Part shown: positions 37,273-46,437 of the stretch, piece after piece
Numbering within the stretch: position 1 is the first letter of the stretch
Layout: each line of letters opens with the position of its first letter
Source of the DNA: DATKFM01 sp963851215
Lineage (GTDB): Bacteria; Pseudomonadota; Alphaproteobacteria; Dongiales; Dongiaceae
NCBI GenBank assembly: GCA_963851215.1
Contig: CAWKOG010000021.1
Location: forward strand, 186,001 to 250,000
DNA length: 64,000 nt
Reading direction: 5' to 3'
Made by a program: the position numbers and the translations under genes
Notes under the pieces: model-generated
Seen by the model: the letters and a program-made list of their open reading frames with translations, nothing else
The model's database searches: none
What the model was told of the DNA's origin: nothing

Positions 37273-38853
37273 CTACTCCGCCGCCTGTGCAGGCCGCGGC
37301 CGCATGTTCTCCCGCGGCAAGCGGATCGGCAACTTGGCGCGGATCACGTCATCGACCACGTCGGGCACATGCCGCGGGTAGTTCCGCGCCAGGATCTCCT
37401 TGGTCTTCTTCACTGCCTTGTCGATGATGTCGGTGGAACCCTGCTCGCGCCATTCCTTCGGGCTCGTGCGATCGCCGACAGTCGGATAGACATAGGCGGT
37501 CTGCATCAGCCGCAGCGTCTGGTCAGAGCCCAGATAATGTCCCGGCCCGCCGATGCAGGCGTCGCGGATGGTATCGAGGGACAGCGTGTCGTCGCTGACT
37601 TCGATGCCCCTGATGATCCGCTGGGTCGCGCCGATGATGTCGTTGTCGATGATCAGGCTCTCCAGGCAATATCCCAGCAGGCTGGCATGCATGCCGGCGC
37701 TTTCATAGATCAAGTTGGCGCCCGCATTGCCGACGATGGCGTGATTGTAGGCCTTCTCAGCACCGGCCTGCGCGTCCGGAACCTTGGAATCGCACATGCC
37801 CGACGAGGTGCCGCCGGTGAGGTCGTAGAAATGCGCCATCTGGGCGCAGCCGGCCGAGAGCAGCGCCTGTTCCGGGCTGCCGCCGGACATGGCGCCGGTG
37901 CGCAGGTCGGAGACAAACGGCCAGGTGCCGAAGATCGCTGGCGCGCCGGGCTTCAGCGCATTCACATAGATCAGGCCGGCGATCACCTCCGCCGTCGCCT
38001 GCACGATAGTGCCGGCCAGCGCCGCCGGCGCGGTGGCGCCTGCCTGCCCCGCCGACAGCAGCAGCACGGGCATGCCGCCCCGCACCGCCAGCTCGAGACA
38101 ATGGCTGGCATCGACAGCGAATTTCAGCGGCGGCACGACGAAACAGTTCGACTGGCTGACGAACGGCCGCGCCCGCCATTTGTCCTCGCCGCCGGCAACC
38201 GCATGCAGCATGTGGAAGGATGCTTCCAGATGCTCCGCCGCCACCCAGCTCGAGCCCACATGCTTGGTGGTGCCCATGATGCTGGCATAGCAGGTGTTGA
38301 TGTCCATCTCCCGCGGATCGGGCAGATCGCGCGGCACCACGGCGCGCTGGAAGAAATGGATATGCTCCATCTCGTCGACGATGCGGGCGATGTCGTAGAG
38401 GTCCTGCAGATAGGACTCGCGATACTCGCCGGTCATGGGATCGACGATATGCACGGCCGCACCGGCGGTGCCGAAATAGACCTTCTTGCCCCACGGCTCC
38501 ATGTCATGGCGCGGCTCCTGGCCATAGAGCACGAATTGCCGCGCCGCCTTGGCGATGGTGTCCTCGATGAGCGAACGCGAGAAGGTCAGCCGACCCTTGT
38601 CGTTGTACTCCGCGCCGGCCGCCGTGCAGGCTTCGATGCAGGTGGGGATGGCGTCAGCGAGGCCGATATTCGCCAGCACATCCAGTACCGCGCCGTGGAT
38701 CTTCTGGATGTCCTCGTCCTTAAGCGCCTTGTAGTTGCCGCCCTCCATGCCCGGCCAGACCGGCCGCTGGTTCTGGGGCAAGGGCGCAGCCCGCTGGGCC
38801 CGGCGCGCCGCGCGCCCGCCGCGCCGGCCGCTATCAACCTGGATGTCGCTCAT
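37273..38853 (-). CDS. Trimethylamine methyltransferase family protein (non-pyrrolysine MttB type)
   Basis: A 526-residue intact protein of the MttB superfamily. Typical segments are ALKDEDIQKIHGAVLDVLAN near the N-terminus, VYFGTAGAAVHIVDPMTGEYR, AGQAGATAPAALAGTIVQAT and MCDSKVPDAQAGAEKAYN. No in-frame amber codon is used, so it belongs to the large group without pyrrolysine, whose known members (such as MtgB) demethylate glycine betaine, proline betaine or carnitine by transfer to a corrinoid protein. No corrinoid protein gene (MttC/MtgC type) is nearby. It heads a minus-strand group with the two FAD/GcvT demethylases and is divergent from a LysR gene. The substrate is unknown. Confidence 0.9.
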   Translation of the reverse strand: MSDIQVDSGRRGGRAARRAQRAAPLPQNQRPVWPGMEGGNYKALKDEDIQKIHGAVLDVLANIGLADAIPTCIEACTAAGAEYNDKGRLTFSRSLIEDTIAKAARQFVLYGQEPRHDMEPWGKKVYFGTAGAAVHIVDPMTGEYRESYLQDLYDIARIVDEMEHIHFFQRAVVPRDLPDPREMDINTCYASIMGTTKHVGSSWVAAEHLEASFHMLHAVAGGEDKWRARPFVSQSNCFVVPPLKFAVDASHCLELAVRGGMPVLLLSAGQAGATAPAALAGTIVQATAEVIAGLIYVNALKPGAPAIFGTWPFVSDLRTGAMSGGSPEQALLSAGCAQMAHFYDLTGGTSSGMCDSKVPDAQAGAEKAYNHAIVGNAGANLIYESAGMHASLLGYCLESLIIDNDIIGATQRIIRGIEVSDDTLSLDTIRDACIGGPGHYLGSDQTLRLMQTAYVYPTVGDRTSPKEWREQGSTDIIDKAVKKTKEILARNYPRHVPDVVDDVIRAKLPIRLPRENMRPRPAQAAE

Positions 38854-38922
38854 CGAAAGCTCCTGGGGCTTTGAATTCGCCTCGATATTCGCCGATTCCG
38901 GGCCGATCTCACAACCGAGCGT

Positions 38923-38942
38923 TATTCATAGATGCATGAATA
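38923..38942. promoter_or_regulatory. Inverted repeat in the mttB-lysR divergent region
   Basis: TATTCAT and ATGAATA form a perfect 7-bp inverted repeat with a 6-base spacer (AGATGC), placed 70 bases before the mttB start and 84 bases before the lysR start. The length and the T-N11-A arrangement within it fit a LysR-type operator. It is the best candidate binding site for the adjacent regulator. Confidence 0.55.
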
Positions 38943-39026
38943 CAGTTCACACATGCCTACGAGTATCCTATAAATCACAGATACTTAAGTGCGCCGCGAA
39001 CCAATTGGCATGAGCCCACCCGATCC

Positions 39027-39933
39027 ATGGACCGCCGGAACCTCCCCTCCTTTTCATCCCTCCGCGCCTTCGAAGCCGCAGCCCGGCATCTGAGCTTTCG
39101 CGCCGCCGGCGAGGAACTGGGCCTGACCCAGTCGGCCATCAGCCACCAGATCAAGGAGCTGGAAACCTGGATGGGCCTGCCGCTGTTCGCGCGGCTGGCG
39201 CGGCGGGTTGAGCTGACCGACGCGGGCGCGCTGTACTTCCCGTTCCTGCGCGACGCCTTCGACCGCATCGCCCAGGGCACCGACATCCTGCGCCGGTCAA
39301 CGGCCGGCGGCGACCTCACCGTGCAGGTCTATGTCACCATGGCGGTGCGCTGGCTGATCCCGCGCATGCATGAGTTCCACCGCGCCAATCCGGATATCGC
39401 GGTGAAGCTGGACGCCAGTCATTTCGACTGGGGCTTCAACGACAAGCGCGCCGACGTCGGCATCGTCTATGCGCGGGAGACGGACCAGCCGCAGCTCGAC
39501 TACACGCATCTGTTCGACGCGGAGCTGTCGCCGGTCTGCAGTCCTGCTGTCTCGCAAAGCGGCCTGGGGCTGCGCCAACCCGCCGACCTGGTGAACCACA
39601 CGCTGATCGAGCTGTTCACCGCGCCCGACGAATGGAGCGCCTGGCTGACTGCCGCCGGCGTGCCGCAGATGACGGGCCGCAGCGGGATCAAGGTGGACAG
39701 CTATCTGCTGGCGATCGAGACGGCCGTTGACGGCCAGGGCATCGCCATCGCGCCACATTTCCTGGTCGCCGCCGATCTTGCGCAGCGGGCGGCTGGTGCA
39801 GCCTTTCAAACTCTCCTGCCGCCAGCCCGGCGGCTGGTACTTCGTCTGCCGCGCCGCACTGGCGCAGGACCGGCGCGTGGCGCGCTTCCGCGAATGGATC
39901 ATCCAACAGGTGGAAGCCGATCCGGAGATTTAG
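39027..39933 (+). CDS. LysR family regulator, GcvA-like (one frameshift near the C-terminus)
   Basis: About 302 residues. The N-terminal winged helix-turn-helix reads LPSFSSLRAFEAAARHLSFR and continues AAGEELGLTQSAISHQIKELE, the pattern of GcvA/AmpR-type LysR proteins. The effector domain starts near residue 95 (LTVQVYVTMAVRWLIPRMHEF). Near 39783 an extra base shifts the frame; correction joins FLVAADLA to SGRLVQPFKLSCRQPGGWYF, and the natural end is at 39933, not at the out-of-frame stop further on. It is divergent from the methyltransferase/demethylase cluster and probably regulates it through the inverted repeat at 38923, perhaps responding to the amine substrate or glycine. Confidence 0.87.
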
Positions 39934-39970
39934 TGAATTCGCCTCTGTATATTTAAGTGTACCCCCTGGT

Positions 39971-40050
39971 TGTCACCCCCGCGAAAGCGGGGGCCCAGGA
40001 GTGGCAGCGCACTCTGCTTCCCCTGGATCCCCGCTTTCGCGGGGATGACA
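39971..40050. repeat. REP-like palindromic element
   Basis: TGTCACCCCCGCGAAAGCGG extends into a 29-base arm (39971-39999) that matches, inverted, the arm at 40022-40050 with only two mismatches. Each arm also contains its own small hairpin, CCCCGC-GAAA-GCGGGG. This is the common dispersed palindrome of many alphaproteobacterial genomes, found between genes. Here it lies between convergent lysR and phnY and may also act as a bidirectional terminator. Confidence 0.8.
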
Positions 40051-40091
40051 AGTTTGGGGTGTGAGGAACTGAGTTCAGCCCCACACGCTTG

Positions 40092-41523
40092 CTACACCCA
40101 GGGCAGCGAGTAGGTCTTCACGTTCGTGAAGCTCTTCATCGCTTCGATAACGCCTTCCTTGATGCCGAGGCCGGAGTCCTTGATGCCGCCGAAGGGCGAC
40201 ATCTCGATGCGATAGCCGGGCACTTCGCGGATGTTCACGGTGCCGACGCGCAGCTCGCTGACGAAGCGGGTGATGTAGTCGAGGCGATTGGTGCAGACGC
40301 CGGACGAAAGCCCATAAGCGGTCGAGTTGGACACGCGGATCGCGTCGTCGATGTCCTTCACCCGGATCACCGGCGACACCGGACCGAAGGTCTCGAGCTT
40401 CACCAGCTTACAGTCATAGGGCACGTGATCGACGACAGTCGGCGAATAGAGCGCGCCCTTGCGGATGTTGCCGTAGAGCAGCTTGGCGCCGGCGGCGATG
40501 GCATCGTTGACCATGTCCTCGCAGTACTTCGCCGCGGGCTCGTCGATCACCGTGCCCATGTCGGTCGCGGGATCCAGGGGATCGCCGTACTTGATCTTCT
40601 TCGTCTTCTCCAGCACCAGCTCGACGAAGCGGTCGGCGACAGACTCCACGACGATCATGCGCTTCACCGCCGTGCAGCGCTGGCCGGAATTCTTGTAGGA
40701 GCCGGCCACGGCGAGCGTCGCCGCTTCCTCGATATCAGCATCCTCCATGACGATCAGCGGATCGTTGCCGCCCAGCTCCAGCACCGCGCGGCGATAGCCC
40801 ATATGGTTGGCGATGTACTTGCCGACGGAGACGCCGCCGGTGAAGGTGATGAGATCCACATGGGGATTGGTCAGCATCTCGTCGGCGATTTCCTTCGGAT
40901 CGCCGGTGATGACCTGGAACATCTCCGGCGGCAGGCCGGCTTCATACAGCACGTCGGCCAGCAGCAGCGCCGTCAGCGGCGTCTTCTCCGAGGGCTTCAG
41001 CACCATCTTGTTGTTGGTGGCGATCGACGGCGCCACCTTGTGCGCCACCTGGTTCAGCGGATGGTTGAACGGCGTGATCGCCGTGATCGCCGTCAGGGGA
41101 TCGCGCTGGGTATAGATGCGGCGCTTCTTGCCGTGGGGCGTGATATCGCAGGAGAAGATCTGGCCGTCGTCGAAGACGCAGGCATTGGCCGCGAGGGTGA
41201 ACACGTCATAGGCGCGGCCGACCTCGTAGGTCGAAGTCCTTGAGGCACAGGCCGGACTCCAGCGTGATCAGCCGGGCGATCTCGTCGCGGCGCGCGACCA
41301 GCGCATCGGCCGCCTTGCGCAGGATCGCCGAGCGGTCAGCGCGGGACAGCTTGGCATTGTAGCCCGCCGCTTTCTCGTAGGCGCGGCGCACATCGGCGAG
41401 CGTGGCCTTTGGAACGGTGCCGACAACCGTGTTGTCATAGGGATAACGCACATCGATGACGTTGGCGCCGCTGACCTTCTCACCGGCAATGCGCATCGCT
41501 TCCTTGCGGATGACCGCGTTCAT
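40092..41523 (-). CDS. phnY: Phosphonoacetaldehyde dehydrogenase PhnY (one frameshift)
   Basis: About 477 residues of the aldehyde dehydrogenase superfamily. ITPFNHPLNQVAHKVAPSIA is the conserved cofactor-binding segment; LELGGNDPLIVMEDADIEEA holds the general-base glutamate; SYKNSGQRCTAVKRMIV holds the catalytic cysteine in GQRC. The indel near 41233 separates LCLKD from TYEVGRAYDVFTLAANAC. The enzyme oxidises phosphonoacetaldehyde to phosphonoacetate. It is the third gene of a phnW-phnA-phnY operon, 2 bases after phnA. The gene order and the neighbouring phosphonoacetate hydrolase make the specific function likely; sequence alone would only give an aldehyde dehydrogenase. Confidence 0.9.
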
Positions 41524-41525
41524 GT

Positions 41526-42791
41526 TCAGACCGCCTTTGAGAGTGTGGGTTGCGCCGCTGCGCCCGCGTAGTTCAGCGCGAGATCGAAGATGCTGAAATT
41601 ACGCAGGCGCAGATTGGCCGGCAGCTGGCCCACCGGACGATTCATCAACAAAGGCACGCGCTGCTCGGAGATGCCGCCATGGGACCGCAGCGGCGCATCG
41701 AGGCCGGAGAGATCGTGGCGGCTGGCGCTGGTGCCGATGGCATGGTTGCGCTCGGATACGGCAATGATGTCGCCCATGCGGTCCTCCGGCAGCTCGAAGC
41801 GCCGGCAACCTTCCTCGCGCGACAGCACAGCTTCCATTCCCGGCAAGGCAGACAGGCGCATCAGGATGTCCGCGCGATCTGCACCCTCAGGCAGATAGAC
41901 CGTCGCAAAAGAGCCGAGCGCGCCGTGATGCACCACATAGGGGTCGGTGATCGGCAGGATCACCCGCGCGGCATCCTTGCCAAGCCAGCTGTCGAGTACG
42001 TCCTGCAAATAGATGACTTGCGGCGCTTTGTTGCCGTCGGTCTTGCTGTTCATGCCGTGATCCGCCGTCACCGCGATTGTTGCGCCCAGCGCATCGAGGC
42101 GCGCCAGATAGCCGTCGATCATCTGATAGAAGTCATTGGCCGCCGGCGTTCCCGGCGCATGCTTATGCTGGACGTAGTCGGTGGTCGACAGATACATGAT
42201 GTCCGGCCGCACCAACTCCATCAGCTTCACGCCCGCCGCGAAGACGAACTCGCTGAGATCGGCGCTGTAGACCGATGGCAGCGGCTTGCCGACGAAGCCC
42301 AGCGCATTGTCGATGCCATGCTCCGCCTTCGTCGTCTCGTTCGCCTTCTCTGCCGAGAAGCAGATGCCGGTGAGGCCCTTGCCGAGAAGGCGCCGCAGCT
42401 TGTCCTTGGCGGTCACGACGGCGACCTTAGCGCCGGCCTTGGCAAAGGCCGCCAGGATCGTCTCCGCGCGCAGGTATTTTGGATCATTCATCATGATCTC
42501 CTGCCCTGCCTCGCGGTCATAGAAGTAGTTGCCGCAGATGCCATGCACAGCGGGAGATGCTCCTGTCACGATCGATAAGTTGTTCGGATTGGTGAAGCTG
42601 GGCACCACGCAATCGGCCAGCAGGTTGGCGCCTTTCGGCAGCGTGCGCTTCAGCCAAGGCATCGCGCCGGCCTCCATGGCGCGGGTGGTGTAGTCGGGCT
42701 CACTGCCATCGACGCAGACGACCACGAGCGGCGCGCTTGGCCAGGCATAGGTTTTGCCGTTGACGGTGATGGATTTCGGATGCTGTGCCAT
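41526..42791 (-). CDS. phnA: Phosphonoacetate hydrolase PhnA
   Basis: A 421-residue intact enzyme of the alkaline phosphatase/nucleotide pyrophosphatase superfamily that cleaves the C-P bond of phosphonoacetate to acetate and phosphate. The first metal aspartate is in PLVVVCVDGSEPDY; the nucleophilic threonine is in VPSFTNPNNLSIVTG. LSTTDYVQHKHAPG has the Asp-x-x-x-His metal site; IAVTADHGMNSK the Asp-His pair; RSHGGISEQRVPLL the last metal histidine. All expected Zn ligands are visible. It lies between phnW (11 bases) and phnY (2 bases), giving the route 2-aminoethylphosphonate to phosphonoacetaldehyde to phosphonoacetate to acetate. Confidence 0.94.
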   Translation of the reverse strand: MAQHPKSITVNGKTYAWPSAPLVVVCVDGSEPDYTTRAMEAGAMPWLKRTLPKGANLLADCVVPSFTNPNNLSIVTGASPAVHGICGNYFYDREAGQEIMMNDPKYLRAETILAAFAKAGAKVAVVTAKDKLRRLLGKGLTGICFSAEKANETTKAEHGIDNALGFVGKPLPSVYSADLSEFVFAAGVKLMELVRPDIMYLSTTDYVQHKHAPGTPAANDFYQMIDGYLARLDALGATIAVTADHGMNSKTDGNKAPQVIYLQDVLDSWLGKDAARVILPITDPYVVHHGALGSFATVYLPEGADRADILMRLSALPGMEAVLSREEGCRRFELPEDRMGDIIAVSERNHAIGTSASRHDLSGLDAPLRSHGGISEQRVPLLMNRPVGQLPANLRLRNFSIFDLALNYAGAAAQPTLSKAV

Positions 42792-42802
42792 GTCTTTTGT
42801 CC

Positions 42803-43945
42803 CTATGCCGCGCTCTTGGAGCGTGCCGGCGCGCCTGACTTCACGCCCATCTCCGCCAACACCGCGCGCACAGCGTCCAGCGCGCCGTTCATCTCGGCAT
42901 CGCCAAGGCGGCCGATGCAGCCGATGCGGAATGAGTCGGCGACGGTCAGCTTGCCGGGATAGATCACATAGCCGCGCTCCCGGAGCTTGTCATAGAACAG
43001 CTCGAATTTGAACTTCGGGTCCGCCGGCATGTGGAAGGTGATGATGATCGGCGCCTGGATCGCATCGGGCAGCAGCGTCTCGAAGCCCAGGCTGCGCATG
43101 CCGTCGATCAGGGTCTTGCAGTTGCGGCGGTAGCGCGCGCCGCGGCCGGCGACACCGCCTTCGGCTTCGTGCTCCTTCAGCGCCTGGTCGAACGCGACGA
43201 TGACATGGATCGGCGGGGTGAAACGCCATTGGGCGTTCTTCTCCATTGCCACCCACTGGTCATGCAGGTCCAGGCTGAGGGCATGGGCATTGCCGCCGCA
43301 GGCTTCCAGCGCCGACTTGCGGGCGATGACGAAACCCATGCCGGGCACGCCTTCCAGGCATTTGTTGGATGAGGCCGCCAGCGCATCGAACGGCACCAGC
43401 CGCGCGTCGACCGCCAGCGCGCCGAAGGCGCTCATTGAGTCGATCAAGAGGCTGCGGCCGGCGCGCTTCACCACGGCGGCGATTTCCTCGATCGGGTTGA
43501 GGACGCCCGACGTGGTCTCGCAGTGGACCACGAAGACATGGGTGGTGGCTGGATCATCCTTCAGCTTCGCCGCCACATCCGCCGGCTCCACCGGCCGATC
43601 CTCGGCCCATTCCAGCGTCGCGTAGGCGCGGCCGCTGTAGTCGGCGATCTTCGCCGCCCGCTTGCCATAGGCGCCGTTGATCAGGACGAGCAGCTTGCCG
43701 CTCTTCGGCACGAAGGTGCCGATCATCGCTTCCACGGAAAAAGTGCCGCTACCCTGGAGCGGCACGCAGACATGGCTGCCTGTCGCATGGGCGAGTTCCA
43801 CCAACCGGTCGCGCACCCGCTTGTTGATGGCGATGAAGGCGGCGTCCCGCGAACCCCAGTCATGGAGCATGGCCTGCTTCACGCCGGCGGAAGTGGTGAG
43901 CGGACCGGGCGTCAGCAGCCAGGGATCGCGCGGGGCAGAGGTCAT
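42803..43945 (-). CDS. phnW: 2-aminoethylphosphonate--pyruvate transaminase PhnW
   Basis: A 380-residue PLP aminotransferase of fold type I, class V. LLTPGPLTTSAGVKQAMLHDWGSRD at the N-terminus, GSGTFSVEAMIGTFVP, HCETTSGVLNPIEEIA, LIDSMSAFGALAVD and the PLP lysine in ASSNKCLEGVPGMGFVIA are characteristic of PhnW. It moves the amino group of 2-aminoethylphosphonate to pyruvate, giving phosphonoacetaldehyde and alanine. The C-terminal tail is basic (APARSKSAA). The frame is intact. It is the first gene of the phnWAY operon and is divergent from the LysR regulator at 44039. No phosphonoacetaldehyde hydrolase (PhnX) gene is present; the PhnY/PhnA route replaces it. Confidence 0.94.
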   Translation of the reverse strand: MTSAPRDPWLLTPGPLTTSAGVKQAMLHDWGSRDAAFIAINKRVRDRLVELAHATGSHVCVPLQGSGTFSVEAMIGTFVPKSGKLLVLINGAYGKRAAKIADYSGRAYATLEWAEDRPVEPADVAAKLKDDPATTHVFVVHCETTSGVLNPIEEIAAVVKRAGRSLLIDSMSAFGALAVDARLVPFDALAASSNKCLEGVPGMGFVIARKSALEACGGNAHALSLDLHDQWVAMEKNAQWRFTPPIHVIVAFDQALKEHEAEGGVAGRGARYRRNCKTLIDGMRSLGFETLLPDAIQAPIIITFHMPADPKFKFELFYDKLRERGYVIYPGKLTVADSFRIGCIGRLGDAEMNGALDAVRAVLAEMGVKSGAPARSKSAA

Positions 43946-44021
43946 CAGGGACTCCTTGGAATTGAAAAGTTGCTTGCCCTTAAATGGCGCGGAGGCCTAT
44001 CATAAGTCAAATCACTACTTT

Positions 44022-44036
44022 CTATATTTGATATAG
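44022..44036. promoter_or_regulatory. AT-rich palindrome before the phosphonate LysR gene
   Basis: CTATAT-TTG-ATATAG is a perfect 6-bp inverted repeat in an AT-rich part of the phnW-lysR intergenic region, ending 2 bases before the lysR ATG. It could be the operator for autorepression and phnW activation, or part of the promoter. No clear ribosome-binding site precedes the lysR ATG, so that transcript may be leaderless or weakly translated. Confidence 0.45.
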
Positions 44037-44038
44037 AT

Positions 44039-44905
44039 ATGATCTATACTCAACTTCGCGCCTTCCATGCCGTGGCCGCCGCCAGCAGTTTCACCAAGGC
44101 GGCCGGCGCCCTGCATGTCACCCAGCCCACTTTGTCGGCCCAGGTGAAGGCCCTGGAGGAGGCCTATGGCGTCGAGCTGTTCGAGCGCCGCGGCCGCGGC
44201 ATTGCCCCGACCGACCTGGGCCGGCGGCTACAGGAGATCACCCGCCGCTACTTCAACCTGGAAGACGAGGCGGAAGAGTTGCTGGCGGCCACCCGCGGCC
44301 TGACCCGTGGCCATCTCCGGGTCGGCGCCGATGCGCCCTATCACGTCATGGAGTCGTTGGCCGCCTTCAACCGGCGCTACCCGAACCTGTCCCTGGCGCT
44401 CGCCATCGGCAATTCAGCCGAGCTGCTGCAGGATCTGCTGGAACATCGAAGCGACGTGGCCATCGTCGCCGATGTCCCCGGCGATTCCCGGCTGCACGCC
44501 CTGCCCTTGCGCCGGGACCGGCTGATCGGCTTCGTCCCCGCCCCGCACCCCCTTGCCCGCAAGGGCCGCATCGAGGCCGGGGCGCTGTCCAGCCACCGGC
44601 TGGTGCTGCGCGAGCCCGGCTCCACCACGCGCCATCTGTTCGAAACGGCCATGAGCCGCGCCGGCCATGGCCTGGGCGAGGTGCTGGAAATCGGCAGCCG
44701 GGAGGCCGTGCGCGAGGCCGTGGCAGCGGGCCTGGGCATTGGCATCGTCTCTGAGAGCGAGTTCGGTCAGGACGCAAGGCTGAAGCCCCTGCGCCTGTCT
44801 GGCATCGATGTGGAGATGACCGAGTACGTCGTCTGCCTGGCAGAGCGCCGCGAGCTCAGGCTGGTGAAGGCGTTCCTGGAGATCGTCGCGTCGACGGCGA
44901 AGTGA
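44039..44905 (+). CDS. LysR family regulator of 2-aminoethylphosphonate catabolism
   Basis: A 288-residue LysR protein. Helix-turn-helix: QLRAFHAVAAASSFTKAAGA, followed by LHVTQPTLSAQVKALEEAYG. The effector domain begins near residue 92 (GHLRVGADAPYHVMESLAAF). The form VTQPTLSAQV with GVELFERRGRG and the position directly divergent from phnW match the known group of aminoethylphosphonate-associated LysR regulators. It presumably activates phnWAY in response to 2-aminoethylphosphonate. The frame is intact. The YbaN-like gene starts on the other strand 4 bases downstream (convergent). Confidence 0.9.
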   Translation: MIYTQLRAFHAVAAASSFTKAAGALHVTQPTLSAQVKALEEAYGVELFERRGRGIAPTDLGRRLQEITRRYFNLEDEAEELLAATRGLTRGHLRVGADAPYHVMESLAAFNRRYPNLSLALAIGNSAELLQDLLEHRSDVAIVADVPGDSRLHALPLRRDRLIGFVPAPHPLARKGRIEAGALSSHRLVLREPGSTTRHLFETAMSRAGHGLGEVLEIGSREAVREAVAAGLGIGIVSESEFGQDARLKPLRLSGIDVEMTEYVVCLAERRELRLVKAFLEIVASTAK

Positions 44906-44908
44906 CGC

Positions 44909-45319
44909 CTAGGCCGGCACGCGGCTGGGGCACCGGAGGATAAAAATAGAGACGACCAGCAACACGGCACCAACGATTTCGGGCACAAGCCAGTTGCCCG
45001 CATACAGGTAGACAGTGACCAGAAAGCTTGCGGCCATCATGGCAAGCGCGGCGGCCTTCGCCCGCGGTGGGATCACCCGGTGGCGGTGCCATTGGCGCAG
45101 ACCTCGCCCCAAGCGCGGGTGATCGTAGAGCCAGCGCTGCAGCCGTTCCGAGCTGCGGGAAAAGCACCAGAGTGCCAGCAGCAGGAAGATCGTGGTCGGC
45201 ATCACCGGCAGGAACAGTCCAGCAATGCCCAGCCCCAGGCAAACGAACCCCGCCGCCAGGGTGATTTGGCGGATCGGCCGGCAGGCGATGGGACGGTGCT
45301 CTGGGGCGTCAGTCTGCAT
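44909..45319 (-). CDS. YbaN family (DUF454) inner-membrane protein
   Basis: A 136-residue protein with the DUF454 pattern: GFVCLGLGIAGLFLPVMPTT (the conserved G-x-x-G-x-x-L-P-x-x-P-T-T-P/I-F motif at the end of the first helix), then LALWCFSRSSERLQRWLYDHPR, then two further helices. Such proteins are small inner-membrane proteins of unknown function. The ATG at 45319 is chosen since the conserved region begins shortly after; the longer in-frame extension has no similarity. Convergent with the LysR gene and divergent from the AraC gene. Confidence 0.85.
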   Translation of the reverse strand: MQTDAPEHRPIACRPIRQITLAAGFVCLGLGIAGLFLPVMPTTIFLLLALWCFSRSSERLQRWLYDHPRLGRGLRQWHRHRVIPPRAKAAALAMMAASFLVTVYLYAGNWLVPEIVGAVLLVVSIFILRCPSRVPA

Positions 45320-45491
45320 GGTCTTCACTGGGTGATCAGCGAGAATACCCGAGAATGTTAACGTACCCCCGTCGATGCAAGGATTTCTGTGACTGCGGAC
45401 ACATCGCGTTAGGCAACTCCGGTGCGGTGGTGGTCGCGCTGGATCGCGCGTGTCATGGACGGTAGTCTTGGCACAGTCCGGGAGGCGATGG

Positions 45492-46363
45492 ATGGCGGCC
45501 GAGCGACCAGCCGTGGATTTCCGCAACTACCGCTCCGACGCCCATAGCTGGGCGATGGCGGCGCGCGCGCCGGATCCGCGGCTTAAACCCTATGTCAGCG
45601 ACTATACCGGCTATAGCGAACAGGCGTCGCAGCCGATGCGGCGGTTGCAACCGCCTTTCGCCGGCATCCCGATGATCGTCACCTTCGGCCCGGCGATCGA
45701 CATCATCAATGGCGACCGGCCGGCCGAGCGCGGCGTGTTCCGCAGTTTCCTTGCCGGGCTGCATGACGTGCATGTCCTGACCGAGTTCGCCGGCGCGCAA
45801 CGGGGTCTCCAGGTCAATTTCACGCTGCTCGGCGCCTACCGCTTTCTCGACGCTGCCATGTCCGATGTGGCCAACCTCTGCCTGGATCTCGGCGACATCA
45901 TCGGCGCACAAGCGGCTGGCCTCCTGAGCGAGAGGCTGCAGGACGCGAAGGACTGGCCCGCGCGGTTCGATACTGATGGACCTGTTCCTGCTGGAGCGTC
46001 TTGTCGCGCGGGCGGCCGATGTCACCCGATATCGCCTGGGCGTTCAGGCAGCTCCAGGCCGATCGCGGCGCCCGCTCGATCGGCGCGCTGAGCCGCGCCC
46101 TCGCCTGCAGCCGCAAGACGCTGATCAAGCGCTTCCATGCCCAGATCGGCCTGACCCCCAAAGCGGTCGCCGGCATCCTGCGCTTCGAACATGCCGCCGG
46201 GCGGCTCAAGGCGGGCGATGAGGAAAGCTGGAGCGAACTCGCCCTGTCCTGCGGATACAGCGATCAGGCGCACTTCAATCGCGACTTCCGCCGATACTCC
46301 GGCCGCACGCCCACGGACTACCGTCGCGCGCTGATGCCAAATGGCGGCGGCATCGCCGGGTAA
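45492..46363 (+). CDS. AraC family transcriptional regulator (two frameshifts)
   Basis: About 290 residues. The N-terminal sensory part (LKPYVSDYTGYSEQASQPMR and GIPMIVTFGPAIDI, then FLAGLHDVHVLTEFAGAQRGL) is the arrangement seen in the DUF6597/AraC_N-like group. The C-terminal DNA-binding part contains SIGALSRALACSRKTLIKRF and the second helix-turn-helix LALSCGYSDQAHFNRDFRRY followed by GRTPTDYR, the AraC hallmark. Indels near 45972 and 46018 connect RFDT to LMDLFLLERLVARAADV and then to PDIAWAFRQLQ. The ATG at 45492 follows GGGAGGCGATGG. The target may be the VOC gene 75 bases downstream, but this is only a guess from adjacency. Confidence 0.82.
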
Positions 46364-46437
46364 AATTCGTCCAAGACCGCGCCAGCAAGGGCGGATAGCG
46401 TTCCGGTATCGCCAACCCAGATTGCCGGAGGCTCCCA

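Noticed and set aside
37273..38853. Pyrrolysine-containing MttB
   Set aside because: The methyltransferase reads through 526 codons without an in-frame amber codon, so it belongs to the non-pyrrolysine group.
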